Numbered from the stretch's first letter, positions 1-12,513 are shown. The stretch: 64,000 nucleotides of DNA from Trema orientale (GCA_002914845.1 JXTC01000041.1:35014-99013); one strand, 5' to 3'. Notes: generated from the letters alone by a model not told the origin. A program made the numbers and translations.

Positions 1-1571
1 CTGCCCACGATCATTGGCACGATCCTCAGGGTCTGCTGTTCTGATCCCGAAGCCTGGGTCTGCTTCCCCTTGTCTTGCCCAGTGGCGTCCTTTTTTGCTT
101 GCCCGTCTGCCTTGACGTACTGTTTCAGCTTGCCGGCCTGGATTGCCATCATCACCTGCGCGTAGAGGTTACAGCAGTGAACGGTATCGTGCCCATAGTC
201 TCTATGGAACTGGCAATATCTGTTCTTGTTCTTCATGTGGTCCGGGACGCCGGACTTCGGGGGGTCTTTGAAGATACCCTTATCTTTGTTCTGGAGGAAG
301 ACGACGTCAATCGTCGTATTGAGCTCGAACTTCGGCAAGGGTTCTCTGAACGTCTTCCTCTTCTTGCCGGTTTCTGTGTCGGCCGGCCCAGGGGACGCCT
401 TCGGCGCCGTTGCTTGGGCTACGCGGATCTTTTCGTTCCCTGGGTGGCCGGGGTCTGCGCTGGCGCGGGCGTGGTTGTGATAGCTGCCGTGGCTTTGGGC
501 GCTCTGTGGTGACTCTCCAATACTCGGAAAACCCCTTCGGACTTCGCCTGGACGTCTGCCATGTCGTACAGCAGATTCAGGAGTAAGTGGTCAGACAACA
601 TCGACCCTGGCTGAAGTCCTCTGACGAAAGAGCTCGCGGCCTGGACGGTGTCAGCGTCGTGTATCATGGACATCATGTCCAAGAAACGAGATAGGTAGTC
701 TCTCGGGAATTCGGTCGCGGACTGCTCCATTCGGTCCAGGTCCCGCATCGTTTTTTGTTGCCTTCTGGCGCCTGCGTACTGCTTCAGGAACATCTTGCAA
801 AAGTCTTCGAACCCGTTTATGGAGCACTCGGGGAGCTGCCTGAACCACAGCAAGGCGGGCCCCGCCAAGGTAGTGGAGAAGACTTTTGCAGATTATTGCT
901 TCATTCCTGGTTTCCAGAGCCATCTTCTGTTGGAATTGGTATATATGATCGAGGGGGTCGGTCTTTCCTTCGAATGGTTTGATGGTTGGAGTCGCGAAGT
1001 CTTTCGGTTTGGGTTCTGACTGAATCCAATCAGCAAAGGCTGTTCGGTTAATCCCACGCACTGCCTGTTCCGCCAAGTCGGCGGGAGTCTGGCCGAGGTG
1101 GGTGCCAAACCGCCGACCCAGCTCTGCCACCATTTCTTGCTTCCAGTCTGGGAGTGGATCCTCACGGCCCCTAGGGCGTGGCCTTCCCGTCATTCCGCCT
1201 GCTCGGGGGGGCTTCGTATGGCTCTGTTGTTCCTCGCGCACCGCTGGTTATGAGGGGACAGGGTATTCCCTACTAGATGAGCTGCGCCGTCTCCGAGCCT
1301 CTTATTGGACTTCTTCGTCGAAATCGTCTTGGTGCTCGCTCCTTGCTTCACTGCCCAGGAGCCCTTCTAAGCGCACATTGTCCCTACGGATAGCGGCGAC
1401 CTCTTCTCTCAGTCCCACCACGGCTTGGTGGGCCATCTCCGCTTTCCTGTTTGCTTCCGTTAGAGCGGCGAGTATTTGATCCAGCTTCTGTCCCGTACTA
1501 GGCCATTCTTCCTGGGATCTTTCTTCTACCTCGGGACGAGCGCTCCTCGTTGTCATTCTTGATGGTGCCAT
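1..1571 (-). pseudogene. gag polyprotein, decayed (Ty3/gypsy type)
   Basis: Gag would coat the retrotransposon RNA in virus-like particles. The likely start is ATG at 1571 or 1556, just inside the primer site, giving MTTRSARPEVEERSQ. A charged helical N-terminal part follows, then the core gag region with WFRQLPECSINGFEDFCKMF and FVRGLQPG. The C-terminal knuckle-like motif YCQFHRDYGHDTVHC lies near 180-230. The frame is broken by TAA at 1302-1304 and TAA at 1248-1250, both explainable as CAA to TAA. A one-base shift sits in the T run at 884-887 (AAAAG for AAAG on the coding strand), and another shift lies near 430-450. Beyond that, reading in the corrected frame continues to the window edge. 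The family call is firm; the protein as encoded cannot be full length. Confidence 0.8.
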
Positions 1572-1630
1572 TGGCGGTCGTATGGCTTTTTTGTTCGGGA
1601 AGGAGTTGCAAAGTCTTTGCTTACCTCTTT

Positions 1631-1646
1631 CCCACAGACGGCGCCA
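1631..1646 (-). other. Primer-binding site (tRNA 3'-end complement)
   Basis: Minus-strand TGGCGCCGTCTGTGGG lies three bases inside the LTR end. Its first nine bases match the TGGCGCCGT complement of a plant tRNA-Asp 3' end (ACGGCGCCA). After that the match fails, so the exact tRNA is uncertain. Confidence 0.65.
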
Positions 1647-1649
1647 AAC

Positions 1650-2340
1650 TGTTGGGACGGTTTTTCCAACTGTCTTCGTGTCTCTACTACTTCTGACTGT
1701 GTCCAATATCTGAGTGGATCGGAGAGGCCCCAGGGGGGTACCTGCAAAGACTCTCCGATGCTTAAGTCAGATATCGGCTCTAATAGATTATGAAAGTGGA
1801 ATCATAAAATTACCTCCTTTTTTTTGTTCCAGTGCGGGCGATATTTATATCCTCGGAATCGGGATCCAATTCCGAGGTTTCCTTTCCCGCGTCTTAGCTC
1901 GTTCCTGGAATCACGGCTAAGATTGGTACGGTTTGTTCCCTGTCACTAGATTCGACATGAGCTCTGACATGGAGCGGCGTCTACAGTCCCGCCGTCCTCC
2001 CAGGGAGATACAATTAATACGCACACCTACCCATGATCGCATTAAATGCCTGGTCTGGGTCTGGACTGTGCGTTGCCCCCGAGGGTCTTCTAGCGGAAGA
2101 CCCTTAAGGCTCCCGACCCCCCAAGCTGTTAGGACAGGAGTCTGGTTGGGCCGGGCCCATCCCAGATCTAGACGGGCCCTGCCTTGTCCCACCTTGACAG
2201 TATGGGCCTAAATGTCATCACGTGATATATCCGTGGTTCCCAGATGGTTTCTCTGCCCACGTGTCAGCTAACCGTCCTCGGTTTCGCTCCCTATCCACTG
2301 GGACGTCCACGTGGCGTGCGTTATAAAAGCGGGTCTCACA
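1650..2340 (-). repeat. 5' LTR of the gypsy-like element
   Basis: On the minus strand this stretch begins TGTGAG at 2340 and ends CCCAACA at 1650, giving the usual TG...CA ends, and is followed at once by the primer site. A TATAAATA promoter motif on the minus strand near 1842-1852 fits the U3/R junction. The outer edge at 2340 is inferred from the TG end and the drop in GC content, because the partner LTR is outside the window. Confidence 0.6.
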
Positions 2341-3957
2341 GATATTATCCCTTAATAAGATGGGATTTCTTTCACTGTTTTGTTAATTTTCAGTTATAGT
2401 GTTATACTATCGTAAACTTAAATAAAATAATTATTTTACTTGGAATAGTTAAAAAATAAACAAACAACTAGAAACAACTAAACTATATTATTAACTAATG
2501 GATCAACCAGTGTAAAAGGAGTAGAGACTTAGCTAGTTAACGATCATTTTTTGGATCTCAATTGATTTGCAATTTTTTTTTCTGTTTATTATAAGTTGAT
2601 CAGAAGTACACAATTTTTTCGTGGATGGATCAATAAATGGCATATTTGCTGATTGATTGTCCTGTTGGGATGTCAATTGATTGCCCTGTTTATTATATTA
2701 CCATATTTCGGATCTCAATTGATTTGCAATTGAGTTGTCCTGTTCTGTTCATTATATGATCAGAAGTACACAATTTGCGTGGATGGATTAATAATCGTAT
2801 ATTCACTGATTGATTGTCCGATTGTCACAAGGGTATATTCACTGATGGATTAATAATAAACGGTAGCTCTATCATCACCTATTTTTTTTCTCTCCTCATC
2901 TTTTTTCTAATTAAACCCCCGTAAAGTTTTAAAATTTCTTTTTATATATTTTTTATTTTTACTTAAGTACAAAGATATCTAATGGTAAATATTTAAAAAA
3001 AAAAAAAATTTTCATACTATCCTAATAATTTACTATCCATTATAATTTAAGAACCCAATTTTTTTCCCTTTTTGTCTTGTTCTCCATTTATATTGTATTG
3101 TTTTCCTAGTATATTTAGGAAGAGGTTGAATTGAAATTCATAATAAGAATAAAAATTAAAAAAACATAAAGAGAGTCTAAGATAAAATTCATTTATACAT
3201 AAAAGATAAAATTCTTCGTGAGATAAGTGATCTAACGAAAGAAAAAAAATGTTACTACAAAGAGAAAAAATGCCAAAAAAATTGAAAGAAATAATTTATC
3301 CTTAAAATATATATATATATAAATCGTACGCTTTCAATTAATTAGAATAAATATGTATGAATTATCTTTTTTATCAAATATATATTAATATAAATCTGAA
3401 CAAGAAATCACTTATAATATATGATTTATTCTTTAAAAAAATAATTGTATGATTAAGAAACTACATATACTTTATATGAATTATCTTAACAATAAAAGGC
3501 ATTTATGATTTAAAAATGAATTTATGAATGAAGTTAAGGGGTAAAACAAATTAATCTCTTAGGACTGCTATATTTTTTAGTACAATCAAAATTATTGACA
3601 AAATAAAATCTTTGGTTCCATAATTATCATAGAAATCAAATCGTATGAGTTAAATTTTGTTTTTTTTTTTTATCTGACATAATTTTTGTAAGTGATATAT
3701 TTGGTATATCATAAATGAGGGTGTGCTAAGTATTAGTCTTCTATTATTTAATAATATATAAGGTTACTTATGTCAATTTACAAGAGGATATTATGGGCAT
3801 AACTAATTAAATAAAAAAGGGATGGGAATAGAAAAAATGGGGTGGCAATAGAGCCATCCTTTAATTAATCCTAGCTAAAACATTACTCTCGTTGATCAGC
3901 AGAACACGAACAAAGAAAAAAAGATATTCTTTTACATATATGACTATCTTGTTTGTA
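2341..3957. other. AT-rich intergenic DNA
   Basis: No gene is visible. It holds one imperfect direct duplication (2553-2666 and 2710-2820) and then AT-rich DNA with A and T runs. Confidence 0.6.
2553..2820. repeat. Imperfect direct duplication of about 110 bp
   Basis: Copies at 2553-2666 and 2710-2820 share GGATCTCAATTGATTTGCAA, a GATCAGAAGTACACAATTT block, GTGGATGGAT and GATTGATTGTCC in the same order. Indels separate them. Confidence 0.75.
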
Positions 3958-3968
3958 GAGTAATGCTA

Positions 3969-4094
3969 GAGACATCAATATCTTACACTAAAAATTTACA
4001 CCACATGAGGTGGAACTACCCCATTTAAAGTCATGTGGCTAAAAATAATGCTATATTACTGGTGTAAGTTTTTAGTGCAAAATTTTGGTGTCCC
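3969..4094. mobile_element. MITE, diverged copy of the 43161-43320 family
   Basis: Ends are GAGACATCAATATCTTACAC on the left and GTGTAAG...TTGGTGTCCC on the right, an imperfect inverted repeat. The same termini occur in the far better preserved copy at 43161-43320. It has no coding capacity. Confidence 0.6.
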
Positions 4095-4899
4095 AATCTT
4101 TACCCCTTGTTAATAACAAATACTATTATAAAAAGGCAAATAGATGCCGGTTAAAAACCAGTGTGATTTATATTTTAACGGCGGCTTAAATACCACCTTC
4201 TATTCAAGCGCTTTTGAAGGTTTGTTAAAATAGACGTTTGTCATTTAATTGCCTATAAAAAGTCTCACATTTGAAGTCAGTTATTAAATAAACAGTTTTA
4301 AAAGTTTAATAATTAAAGACGATTGTTGAATACCGCAGTTGAAAGTCTACCTTTAAAGGCGATTTTCCAAAAACCAGCGTTAAAAGTAGAACATATATAT
4401 TAGCGGTTTTCAAAAAACCAGTGTTAGAAGTATAATATTTAGGGGTAGAAATATAACATTTAAAGGTGATTTCAGAATAACATGCGTTAAAAATATAACA
4501 TTTAAAAGCGTTTTTTAGATAACCGGCGTTAGATATATAATATTTAAAGGCATTTTTTAAAGCCAACTTTAAATGTTACATCAATAGTAGGAATTCATAT
4601 TTCCCTAATTAATGCATCACATACATATTCTTTCAAATCACATATAAGAACGATCCCACATGCTTATGTTGATAAACTAGATAAATCATGAATAATGTTA
4701 TAATTAGTATCATATCTCAATTATATGAGATAACATCACGTACACTCACAAGAAATTTACTAGTCAAAGTGTTCAAATAAGTATCATATTAGTTTATCTA
4801 CTAACTTAAAAGTACAAGAATTTAAATTGTGCAATGTTACTTAACCCAAAATATGAAGTATGCATCTTCCACTCGATCAACTAGCTAGAGGTATGCTTG

Positions 4900-6616
4900 C
4901 ATGAACTTCCTCTATTTCACACGAATCTCATCAATTTCAATTTGCGCATATGATTTTTTTCCAACAAATTACAAATAGAGATAATTAAAATTAATAAATC
5001 TAAGATTATTATTGCTAATATAATTAACGTGAAATATCACTTCAAATACTTTAAGATTTATAGGCTGCATTTATGATAGGATTACATCTCTCATATAGCG
5101 CATTACATAGACGTGCCTTTAGATTCAATTTCTTAGTTACCTCAAAAAAATTTATATCGTTTTAACAGTTTTGGAGTAATACCATGTTCCTCCTTGCCAT
5201 TGACCCTTTATCACTTCAGTAAAGGTCATCTCTTCTCAAAAACCTTTTACGGCCTGTATACCATTGCTTCATTTCGTGCTTCACTCTACAAGAATATGTG
5301 TCCAGTTGACATATAGGACATGCTTTATAACATTTTACACTGCATCCTAAGAAATTTCCATGTACTAGAAAATCATTGATGGTCCACAATAATATAACCC
5401 TTAAGTTAAAAGTTTCATCTTTATGTGCATCATAAGTTTCAATTTATGTATTCCACAGCATTTTCAAATCATCAATAAAGGGGCTTAAGTATATGCCAAT
5501 ATCATTACCAGGTAGTTTTGGACCATAAATTATAAATGTCAGCGTCATGAATCTTCTTTTCATGCATAATCACGATAGAATATTGTAAATTATAAGCAAA
5601 ACTGGCCAACAACTATGTTCACTACTCAAAGTACTATGAAGATTGATCCCATATACAGAAAGGCCTAGCCTAAGGTTTCTTGGTTCATTCCCAAAATTAG
5701 GCCATATAATTATCAACTGTCTTCCACGATGGAGAATCTGCTGGATGACGAAATTGGCATTAGAAATCCTACATTTTGCATGCCATATCAAGCTTTTGGC
5801 ATGTTTAATATTTCGAAACAACCTTTTAAACTATGAAATTGGTGAAATATACCACTAGACTTTTTCAGGAACTCCAATCTTTTCCTTGGTCATATTTTTT
5901 CTTTTTTCCTATCTTGACCCAGTACAAATTGGATTAACTACTTGCATCGATGAACTCCTTTCGCTATAAAGTGCCATCATTAAGACATACATGAATCTTT
6001 GGATAATCTATGCCAAGGGTGCATAATATATTTTTTGCCTTATACATTGAGGAAGGAATTTCATTGTCGATTGGAAGTATATCACCAAGTAAGCTTAATA
6101 ATTCCAAAAAGCTTTTGTCACTCCCACCATTTATTGCCTTTAAGTTATACAATCTAACGAAATCTGACAACTTAATGAATTTTATTCAATTAGGATATAA
6201 AAGTTTTTCAACTTGCTCAAGTAAATTTTCAAACGTAATCGGATATTTTGCAAAATCCTCTTCTGCATTATGAATCATTTTATTAATTTAATCATCAAAG
6301 TCATTAGCATCATCATGTTCTCTTTTGGCCCTTAAGTTAATTTTTGACGATCCACATGTCGCTTCTTCCCCATGCCATATCCATCTTCTATAACCTGGTC
6401 AATGCCATTAAAATAAGGATGTTCTTTTACATTTACACTAAGCTTCTTTAAAACACAGTACTAAGCTTCTTTAAATTTCCACATTTCGAACATGGACAAC
6501 TTATAAGATTGGGACTGGTAGAGTGATCGATTGCAAGTTGAAGAAAATTTACAATTCTAGTATCATACTCTAGTGATTTTCTATCCACATCTAATTTCTA
6601 TCCATTCCTAGTCATC
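4900..6616 (-). pseudogene. TNP2-like CACTA transposase remnant
   Basis: TNP2 transposases cut and join CACTA ends. Reading on the minus strand, an N-terminal transposase-associated domain is visible near 6616-6478, with DRKSLEYDTRIVNFLQLA and then ISCPCSKCGN, the cysteine motif of that domain. Next comes the conserved block LYNLKAINGGSDKSFLELL and LGDILPIDNEIPSSMYKAKN (6170-5964), running into GIDYPKIHVCLNDGTL. The block FGNEPRNLRLGLSVYG followed by WPVLLIIYN lies near 5570-5700. Pieces in other frames near 5160-5260 resemble the family's GHRRFL segment. The order matches the family, but multiple stops and frame changes mean the gene is dead. Confidence 0.75.
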
Positions 6617-6619
6617 TAG

Positions 6620-9600
6620 CCTATTTGTTAACAAAAAGAATATGATAAACAATTAATTATCACTACCTTGCACTCATGAACATGCTATTAATTAACATCG
6701 ATCACACTTATACTCATAAAAATAGGTTCTCAAAAATAATTAGACTCTTCTCTCTAAAGAATAAACAAAACAAGAAACTCGTACTAAATTAATAAATCAA
6801 TACAATGTTCATCTTAAATATGGGAATCAAAATAGAAACATATATCAAGTTACTAATAAAATCAACAACAATAATTTTTTATACATCACACTTATAAAGA
6901 AAGATTAAACGTACAAAGGAAAAAAATCCATTACATAACAACACACGAAACATTAAAAGAAAGAGAAAAGTACCTTTTGGAGGAGAAAGATGGAAGTTGA
7001 AGCAGCAAAATTAGTTGCCAAATAAAATGAAATTAGTTAAACCCAAGGAAAATAAATTCCTGAGAACAAGAACAATGAGTACCTTAAGTTATGAATTTTA
7101 CACAAAAAGTAATAAAACAAAAAGAACAAGAACAATGAGCTTATACCTTTTCGAGGAGAAAAATGGGAGTGAAAGTGAAAGTGGAAATGGAAATGGAAGT
7201 GGCAAAAACCTAAATAAAATATAAGATTATTAGCCCAATAAATTTTAAAAAATGAAATAAAAAATAGTAAATTGCAATTAATAAAATGTAGAAAATTACC
7301 TAGCTTTTACAAGCAAGAGATCCAAATGTAGGTGATCAAAGAGTGAAAATGTAAGTATGTTAGGAGCAATGGAGGTTAAAGAGATAACTTAAGAGGTTTT
7401 CGGCTGAAAATACCTAAAAAATAGAATTAGAAATCCCTTTCTTCACACAACCCCATGAGAGAAGGGGGAAAATTTAAAATTTCCCCCTTTCATTTTGGGT
7501 TAAGGACGTGTGTCTGATGCCCCAAAAGAAAAAATGTTGTTTACGGGCTCATAATGACGCTGAAACAACATCGTTTCTAGGGTCAAGACGCATGCCTGAT
7601 GCCCGAAAATGACACCGGTTTGGTGTCATGAAAGCTAGGAAAGCGCATCCTGGGCTCAATTTTTGAAGCCTAGTTTTGGGCTTTAGACCAAAGATACGTC
7701 GGTTCACCATGAACCGGGAACCAGCGTCTTTTGTTAACGACACATGTTCAAATAGTAAACAACGCGGTTTTAGTTGAATCGGCATTGTTTAACAATGATT
7801 TAACTCCGGTTCATGGTTCATAGTGTACCAATATTAAATGTTCCTCATAGACGCCTATTCATGGCGTTTATTTAGTTCTAAATGATGTTGGTTCAGTTGA
7901 ATCAGCACTGAACCAACCTCATTTGACACGGTTTTCACGCCAGTTGGACCTATCAAATATGTCGTGCTATATTGGTATGACTTATTAAAATTGGATACAA
8001 ATGTGCTTTCGTACCATATTGTACTATGCTATGCCCGAGATTCAAAATCATTGACCCGACATAGGCCTTTGGCCCATGCTTAAACGTGGCATGTTATACT
8101 TCGTGCTTTGTCATATCAGCCCGCGTGCCTAGACGTGTCAGTCCATTTAAGCCAAAAAAGCAAAAAAAAAAAAACTTGTAAAATATTACAAACTATAATT
8201 AATCATAGGTTGTCTCCCAACTAGGTTAGTATTAATTATTAGTATGTGTAATTGTAAAATTAAATAATTTAATTTACTCACACACACCTATGCAAGTGCA
8301 CACGGTCACAAGTAATATAGATTTAGTAAGTTGAGTGTTGAACCCACGAGGATTGAATACTAATCTAGGCTAAGTACTAAGATTATATCAATTCTAACTT
8401 TATCCAAATAAATTAAAAACAAGCAAAAGAAATAAAACAAAAGAAATAAAAATAAAATGCAAAATATAAAAAAAAAATGCGAGAAAAGAAATGCCTAGAT
8501 TTACTAGTTTCTTAACCCCTCTCTTGTCTTAATATCTCATTTTGCCTCTAATTAGTCTAACCAATTGATTATTAATCAGGTGAACTAATTTAATTACAAG
8601 CTTCTTCAGTCGTCAAGTAATAATTTATATCTAACCCAACTCACTATATTCCTATGAGGGCTAAACTTAGATGGAATCATTAGATTCAAGCACCCACAAT
8701 GGTTATACATATTAAATAGATATATTCATATTCTACCTAGATGTAGACATCTCTTTCTATGGCTAAACACATAACTTTGTTTCCATTCAATTACATGTTT
8801 CTAAAAATTATGCAAGTTAGTGATCAAGCAACAAGAAGTATTGACTATGAGAAGGAGAAACCAATCAAATGGATAATTGGATGTTAAAAAGAGAGATAAA
8901 CATAAACAAGATACTAGCTTGGTTCATATACTGAAACTAGACAAAAAGAAAATTAGCTCATAATATAGATTGAGAATAATAAGTAATTCATTTCAAATAA
9001 AATCAAGACTACAAAAAGTAAAAGGAGAAAATTTAAAGAATAAAACTAGATAGGTATAGATTTCTGATTTTGAAAAAGCTTTGATATGTTCTTCAAGATT
9101 GGGAAGCTTTTTCCTCCAAAGATAGTCTTTTGCCCTCTTGATTTCTCTCTCAAGTTTTACTCTCAACTATACTAATCACTAAACAAAAGTTAAAATAGAA
9201 ATCTAAACAAGAAACTAAAACTAGAAATGTGTATATTACTATACAATTTATTTATTATAAAGCTATTTTTTGTGTTTTTGGGTGGAGCTCTAAAATGGAG
9301 TCTTAGAGCTCTTTCTCACTTCAAATTCTCTTTAGAATTGTGTGCCGCTACCCTTAAAATAGGATTTTCTCTAAGCTAGCTCTTGCACACTTAAGGATAG
9401 GTCAAATCTGGATCATCGAATGGTCAAAATGTGATCTGGACCTTCAAAACGGATTGTTGGACACGTGAAGGGCATAGTTGCACCTCTGGGAGGCGTAGTT
9501 GTGCCCTTGGTTCTGCTACTGCTAGATTTTCTCCCCTTTTAGCTGTTTTTCACCACTTTTTGAGTCATTTTCACTCCAAATCCATCTCTTTAACTTTCGT

Positions 9601-10060
9601 ACGTTAAAACATCAACCAAACATTAACATAGCTCAAATTAAACTAAGAAAACAAATAGAACATAGCAGTAATAAAAACAATTAAGCACAAGATAACTCTA
9701 ATTTCTCAAAGTTATCAGTTAGCATTTATATATTAGAAAAATAATTTAAAATAATACATGTGTAACGTGCTCAAGTGTCATGCCTACGTCCTAGCATGTT
9801 GCTTCGTACATACAACTATATCATGCCATGCTCAACCCATCGTGCTTAAATTATGTGCCTGACGCGGCTCACATAATTACATTGTGCTTGGTACGACCCA
9901 TATTTTGCATGTCATTCTATACTAATGTCGTGTTGTACTGCCGTGCTAATGGGTTGGTCCGGCCCTCTAGATAGCTCTAATGACAGTTCACCATGAATTA
10001 GCATTAAATGCACCTCATAGACGCCCGTTCATGGTAAACTGGTGTCTATTTAGTTTTTAC
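6620..10060. other. Non-coding interior of the CACTA element
   Basis: No confident gene is visible. At 7560-8150 and 9720-9980 it holds moderately GC-rich sequence with recurring CGTGC words. Between them (about 8200-9720) is a purine-rich stretch that looks like a separate old insertion, but its ends could not be fixed. Confidence 0.4.
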
Positions 10061-10062
10061 AA

Positions 10063-10252
10063 GAGGAATACTAGCAACACTCTATTTTATACCCTTTTTT
10101 GTACTCTCCTAATCTCGCTGCTTGACACGTGGATTCCACTATGATTTGTTGCATTAGTAAAATATTAAACTAGATAGTGGAATCCACGTATCAGACAGTG
10201 AGACTGGAGAGTATAAAAGAAAGTGAGAAAAAGAGTGCATTTAGCATTTCTC
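10063..10252. mobile_element. MITE with 9-bp target duplication TTTTTACAA
   Basis: The 190-bp element starts GAGGAATACTAGC and ends GCATTTAGCATTTCTC, imperfect inverted termini. Inside, CACGTGGATTCCACTAT is mirrored by ATAGTGGAATCCACGT. It is flanked by TTTTTACAA at 10054-10062 and 10253-10261. A 9-bp duplication points to a Mutator-type element. It sits in the subterminal repeats of the CACTA element. Confidence 0.85.
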
Positions 10253-10280
10253 TTTTTACAATACTGGCGTTAGGAAAAAA

Positions 10281-10454
10281 AAATGTTAAATGTACTATCT
10301 TTCTCACTCTCTTTTATACTCTCCAGTATCACTGTCTGACACGTGGATTCCACTATCCAGTTTAATATTTTAATAATGCAACAAATCATAATGAAATCCA
10401 TGTATCAAATAGTGAGATTAGGAGAGTGCAAAAGGGAGTATTGCTAACATTTCT
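10281..10454. mobile_element. Second MITE of the same family, inverted to its neighbour
   Basis: This copy is an inverted relative of 10063-10252, so the two form a palindrome of about 390 bp with a 28-bp spacer. It contains GACACGTGGATTCCACTAT and ends GCTAACATTTC. No clear target duplication is visible. Confidence 0.75.
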
Positions 10455-10671
10455 TCTCGCGTTAAATTTAGCTACTTGCAAAAGAAATTATTAAAATAAT
10501 ACTTTTTTTAAAATAATACTCTTGATAGCTCTAGCTGGCGTTAAATGTCTTATACTATTTGCAAAGGAGAAAAAAAGTACTAAAATAATAGACGACATCA
10601 ATTGTTTAAAAAAACTGGTGTCTTTTTAAATTCAGTTACCCTCTTCTATTGTTGTTTTTGTCGTAGTGAAA

Positions 10672-12141
10672 AAATACAAGAATATAATAATTGAGGAAGA
10701 AGTATAAATCCAATATATACGTTAACATATCAAAAGACAAATTCAAGTTTTAGGATTGGGCTTAATTGATTCTTCAGTATTTTTTTTTTCCTCCTCTTGA
10801 ATTCAACTTCTTTATCCTGAAATCCACTTGTTTATGATGCTTTTGAAAAAGATAATTTTAAATGCAGGCAAATGGTCACAAATTGTCTCACAAGAACTCT
10901 AGCATCTCTTTCTCTAAAAAATTTCATCTTCTTTTCCACAATTTCTATCTTTTGATTTCTATCTATCAAAGAGGGAGATGTCTCTCTTCAGTAGGATTTC
11001 CCTAATATAATTTTAATTTTCTTTTACTAATCCTTCCATTTTGAGTATAGGTCTTTGTTTCCAATATATATATAGACGTTTTCTCTTGCAAAATTTAGAT
11101 ATGGTGTTTTCGTTTATTTATGCGTGTTGATTTTGTTTAGTTTTTGTGGGTTTTTTCTTTCTTTTTTTTTTAAAAAAAAAGAAGATTTGAATCATATAGG
11201 ATTCCGATTTTGAAGAATTTTATATCTTTAAAGATCAATATCTACAGAAAATTTATTATTATATCAATCGAAAGAACTAACATAAGTCGAGAATAATTTT
11301 AAAGAGCGAAACAGGTTTTTCTGATAAAATTTTATTTGCGTCATGAAAATTTGTGTGCACAATAATCTTTCTCGCTTTTTTCTCCTTAGCATAAGAATAA
11401 TTCAATGGTTTGATTGATTATTGTATACTTATTATGGTATAATTATAATTCAATCTTTGAATATGATTAGTTATTAGAAAGAGTGAAAATTTTTGTTATG
11501 AAAAAAAAAAGAGAAAAAAAAGACACAAATTGCCCTCGCATACTTCAAAGGAAAGAAACTACACTAGCTAAACCCGATATTTTGGGTGTGTAATTTCTGT
11601 AAACGTCGTTTTTCATCAATCATATGCATATGTCTAGAAATTCTAGAGGAAAATCATTATCGATCGACTCACTTTCTACTTTCTAATTTCGCCTATGGGA
11701 ACCAACTAGTGAGAATATGCAGATATATGAGATCCTTTACCGCAGAGCGAGAATATGCAATGTTAATTTATAAATAAACCTCTGTTATTCTAGTCACTTA
11801 AAGCTGTCATCACAGTCATTACTCATTGATTATCAATCAATTTGCACAAGATTTTATTTCTTTCTCACATTAATAATAATCCCACCCAAAAAAAAACCAG
11901 AAAAACCAAAAAAATAAAGTTGAATACGTTTTCTACTCAAGGAACTCATCTCTGTAATTATATCACTCATTTTCTTTCAAACACGTAAGTATGACCAATC
12001 CACTTTCTAGAGCGAGAGATGGGACCAAACTTAGTAAAGGACAAAATACGTACGCATGTTAATGGAAGCCGCATGTGTATTCTAATTTGTTGATAATGTT
12101 GTTGGTTTTATCATCTGGCTTGACATATACCAATATTTTTT
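10672..12141. other. Intergenic, no feature recognised
   Basis: AT-rich sequence with poly-T and poly-A runs. No extended coding stretch, RNA gene or repeat family was recognised. Confidence 0.5.
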
Positions 12142-12142
12142 A

Positions 12143-12497
12143 GGGATAATTGTAAAAAAATACCCTCATGTTTGGATGTTCTGTAATTTAAACCCTGAAA
12201 TTTAGATTCTGCAAAATAATATCCTGAGATTACGAATTTCTGAAAATTAATACCATGTGTTGATTTTTAACTGATAAAATACAATAATATCCTCAAAATT
12301 AAGCTGAATAATATCGATTAATCTAGTTTTAATTGAGGATATTATTGTTTTTTCGTTCCTAAAATTGGTCAAAAAATCTGTCCAGGGTATTAATTTTCAG
12401 AAATTCTTAATCTCAAGGTATTATTTTGCAGATTTCAAATTTCAGGGTTTAAATTACAGAACACCCAAATATGAGGGTATTTTTTTGCAGTTATCAC
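12143..12497. mobile_element. Fold-back element, GGGATAAT family
   Basis: The ends GGGATAATTGTAAAAAAATA and its right-hand counterpart (revcomp GTGATAACTGCAAAAAAATA) begin inverted arms of about 115 bp. These share CTGTAATTTAAACCCTGAAA and CTGCAAAATAAT in mirrored order. Related copies lie at 36973-37781 and 43573-44000. Confidence 0.8.
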
Positions 12498-12513
12498 ATA
12501 TTATATAAGTTGT

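Larger units (their letters stand above)
1..2340 (-). mobile_element. Ty3/gypsy-like LTR retrotransposon, 5' part, cut by window edge
   Basis: This GC-rich block reads on the minus strand as 5' LTR, primer-binding site, then gag. It differs sharply in base composition from the AT-rich DNA that begins near 2341. The rest of the element lies beyond base 1, so neither the 3' LTR nor the target duplication can be checked. Gag similarity and the tRNA-type primer site support the Ty3/gypsy assignment. A Tat-like lineage is an inference from the gag C-terminal motif YCQFHRDYGHDT. The copy is decayed, with stops and frameshifts in gag. Confidence 0.8.
4121..10668 (-). mobile_element. CACTA (En/Spm-type) DNA transposon
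   Basis: The right end, read on the minus strand, is CACTACGACAAAAACAACAA. The left end is TACTATTATAAAAAGGCAAA, matching it at most positions, with the first C changed to T. Both outer flanks are AAA (4118-4120 and 10669-10671), the 3-bp target duplication expected for CACTA elements, though AAA in AT-rich DNA is weak evidence alone. Subterminal regions (4140-4570, about 7560-7760, 9990-10060 and 10520-10640) repeat variants of CCGGCGTTAAA, as typical of this superfamily. A TNP2-like transposase remnant lies inside. Nested MITEs sit in the right subterminal zone. Confidence 0.75.

Noticed and set aside
75-512. Plus-strand frame of 145 codons
   Set aside because: It lies on the opposite strand of the gag coding sequence and has no protein-like motif; GC-rich antisense shadow.
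1933-2211. Plus-strand and minus-strand frames in the LTR
   Set aside because: Chance frames in a GC-rich LTR, with no motif in either.
2322-2331. TATAAAAG on the plus strand as a promoter
   Set aside because: The element reads on the minus strand, where TATAAATA near 1842-1852 is better placed. The plus-strand motif points out of the LTR and has no gene downstream.
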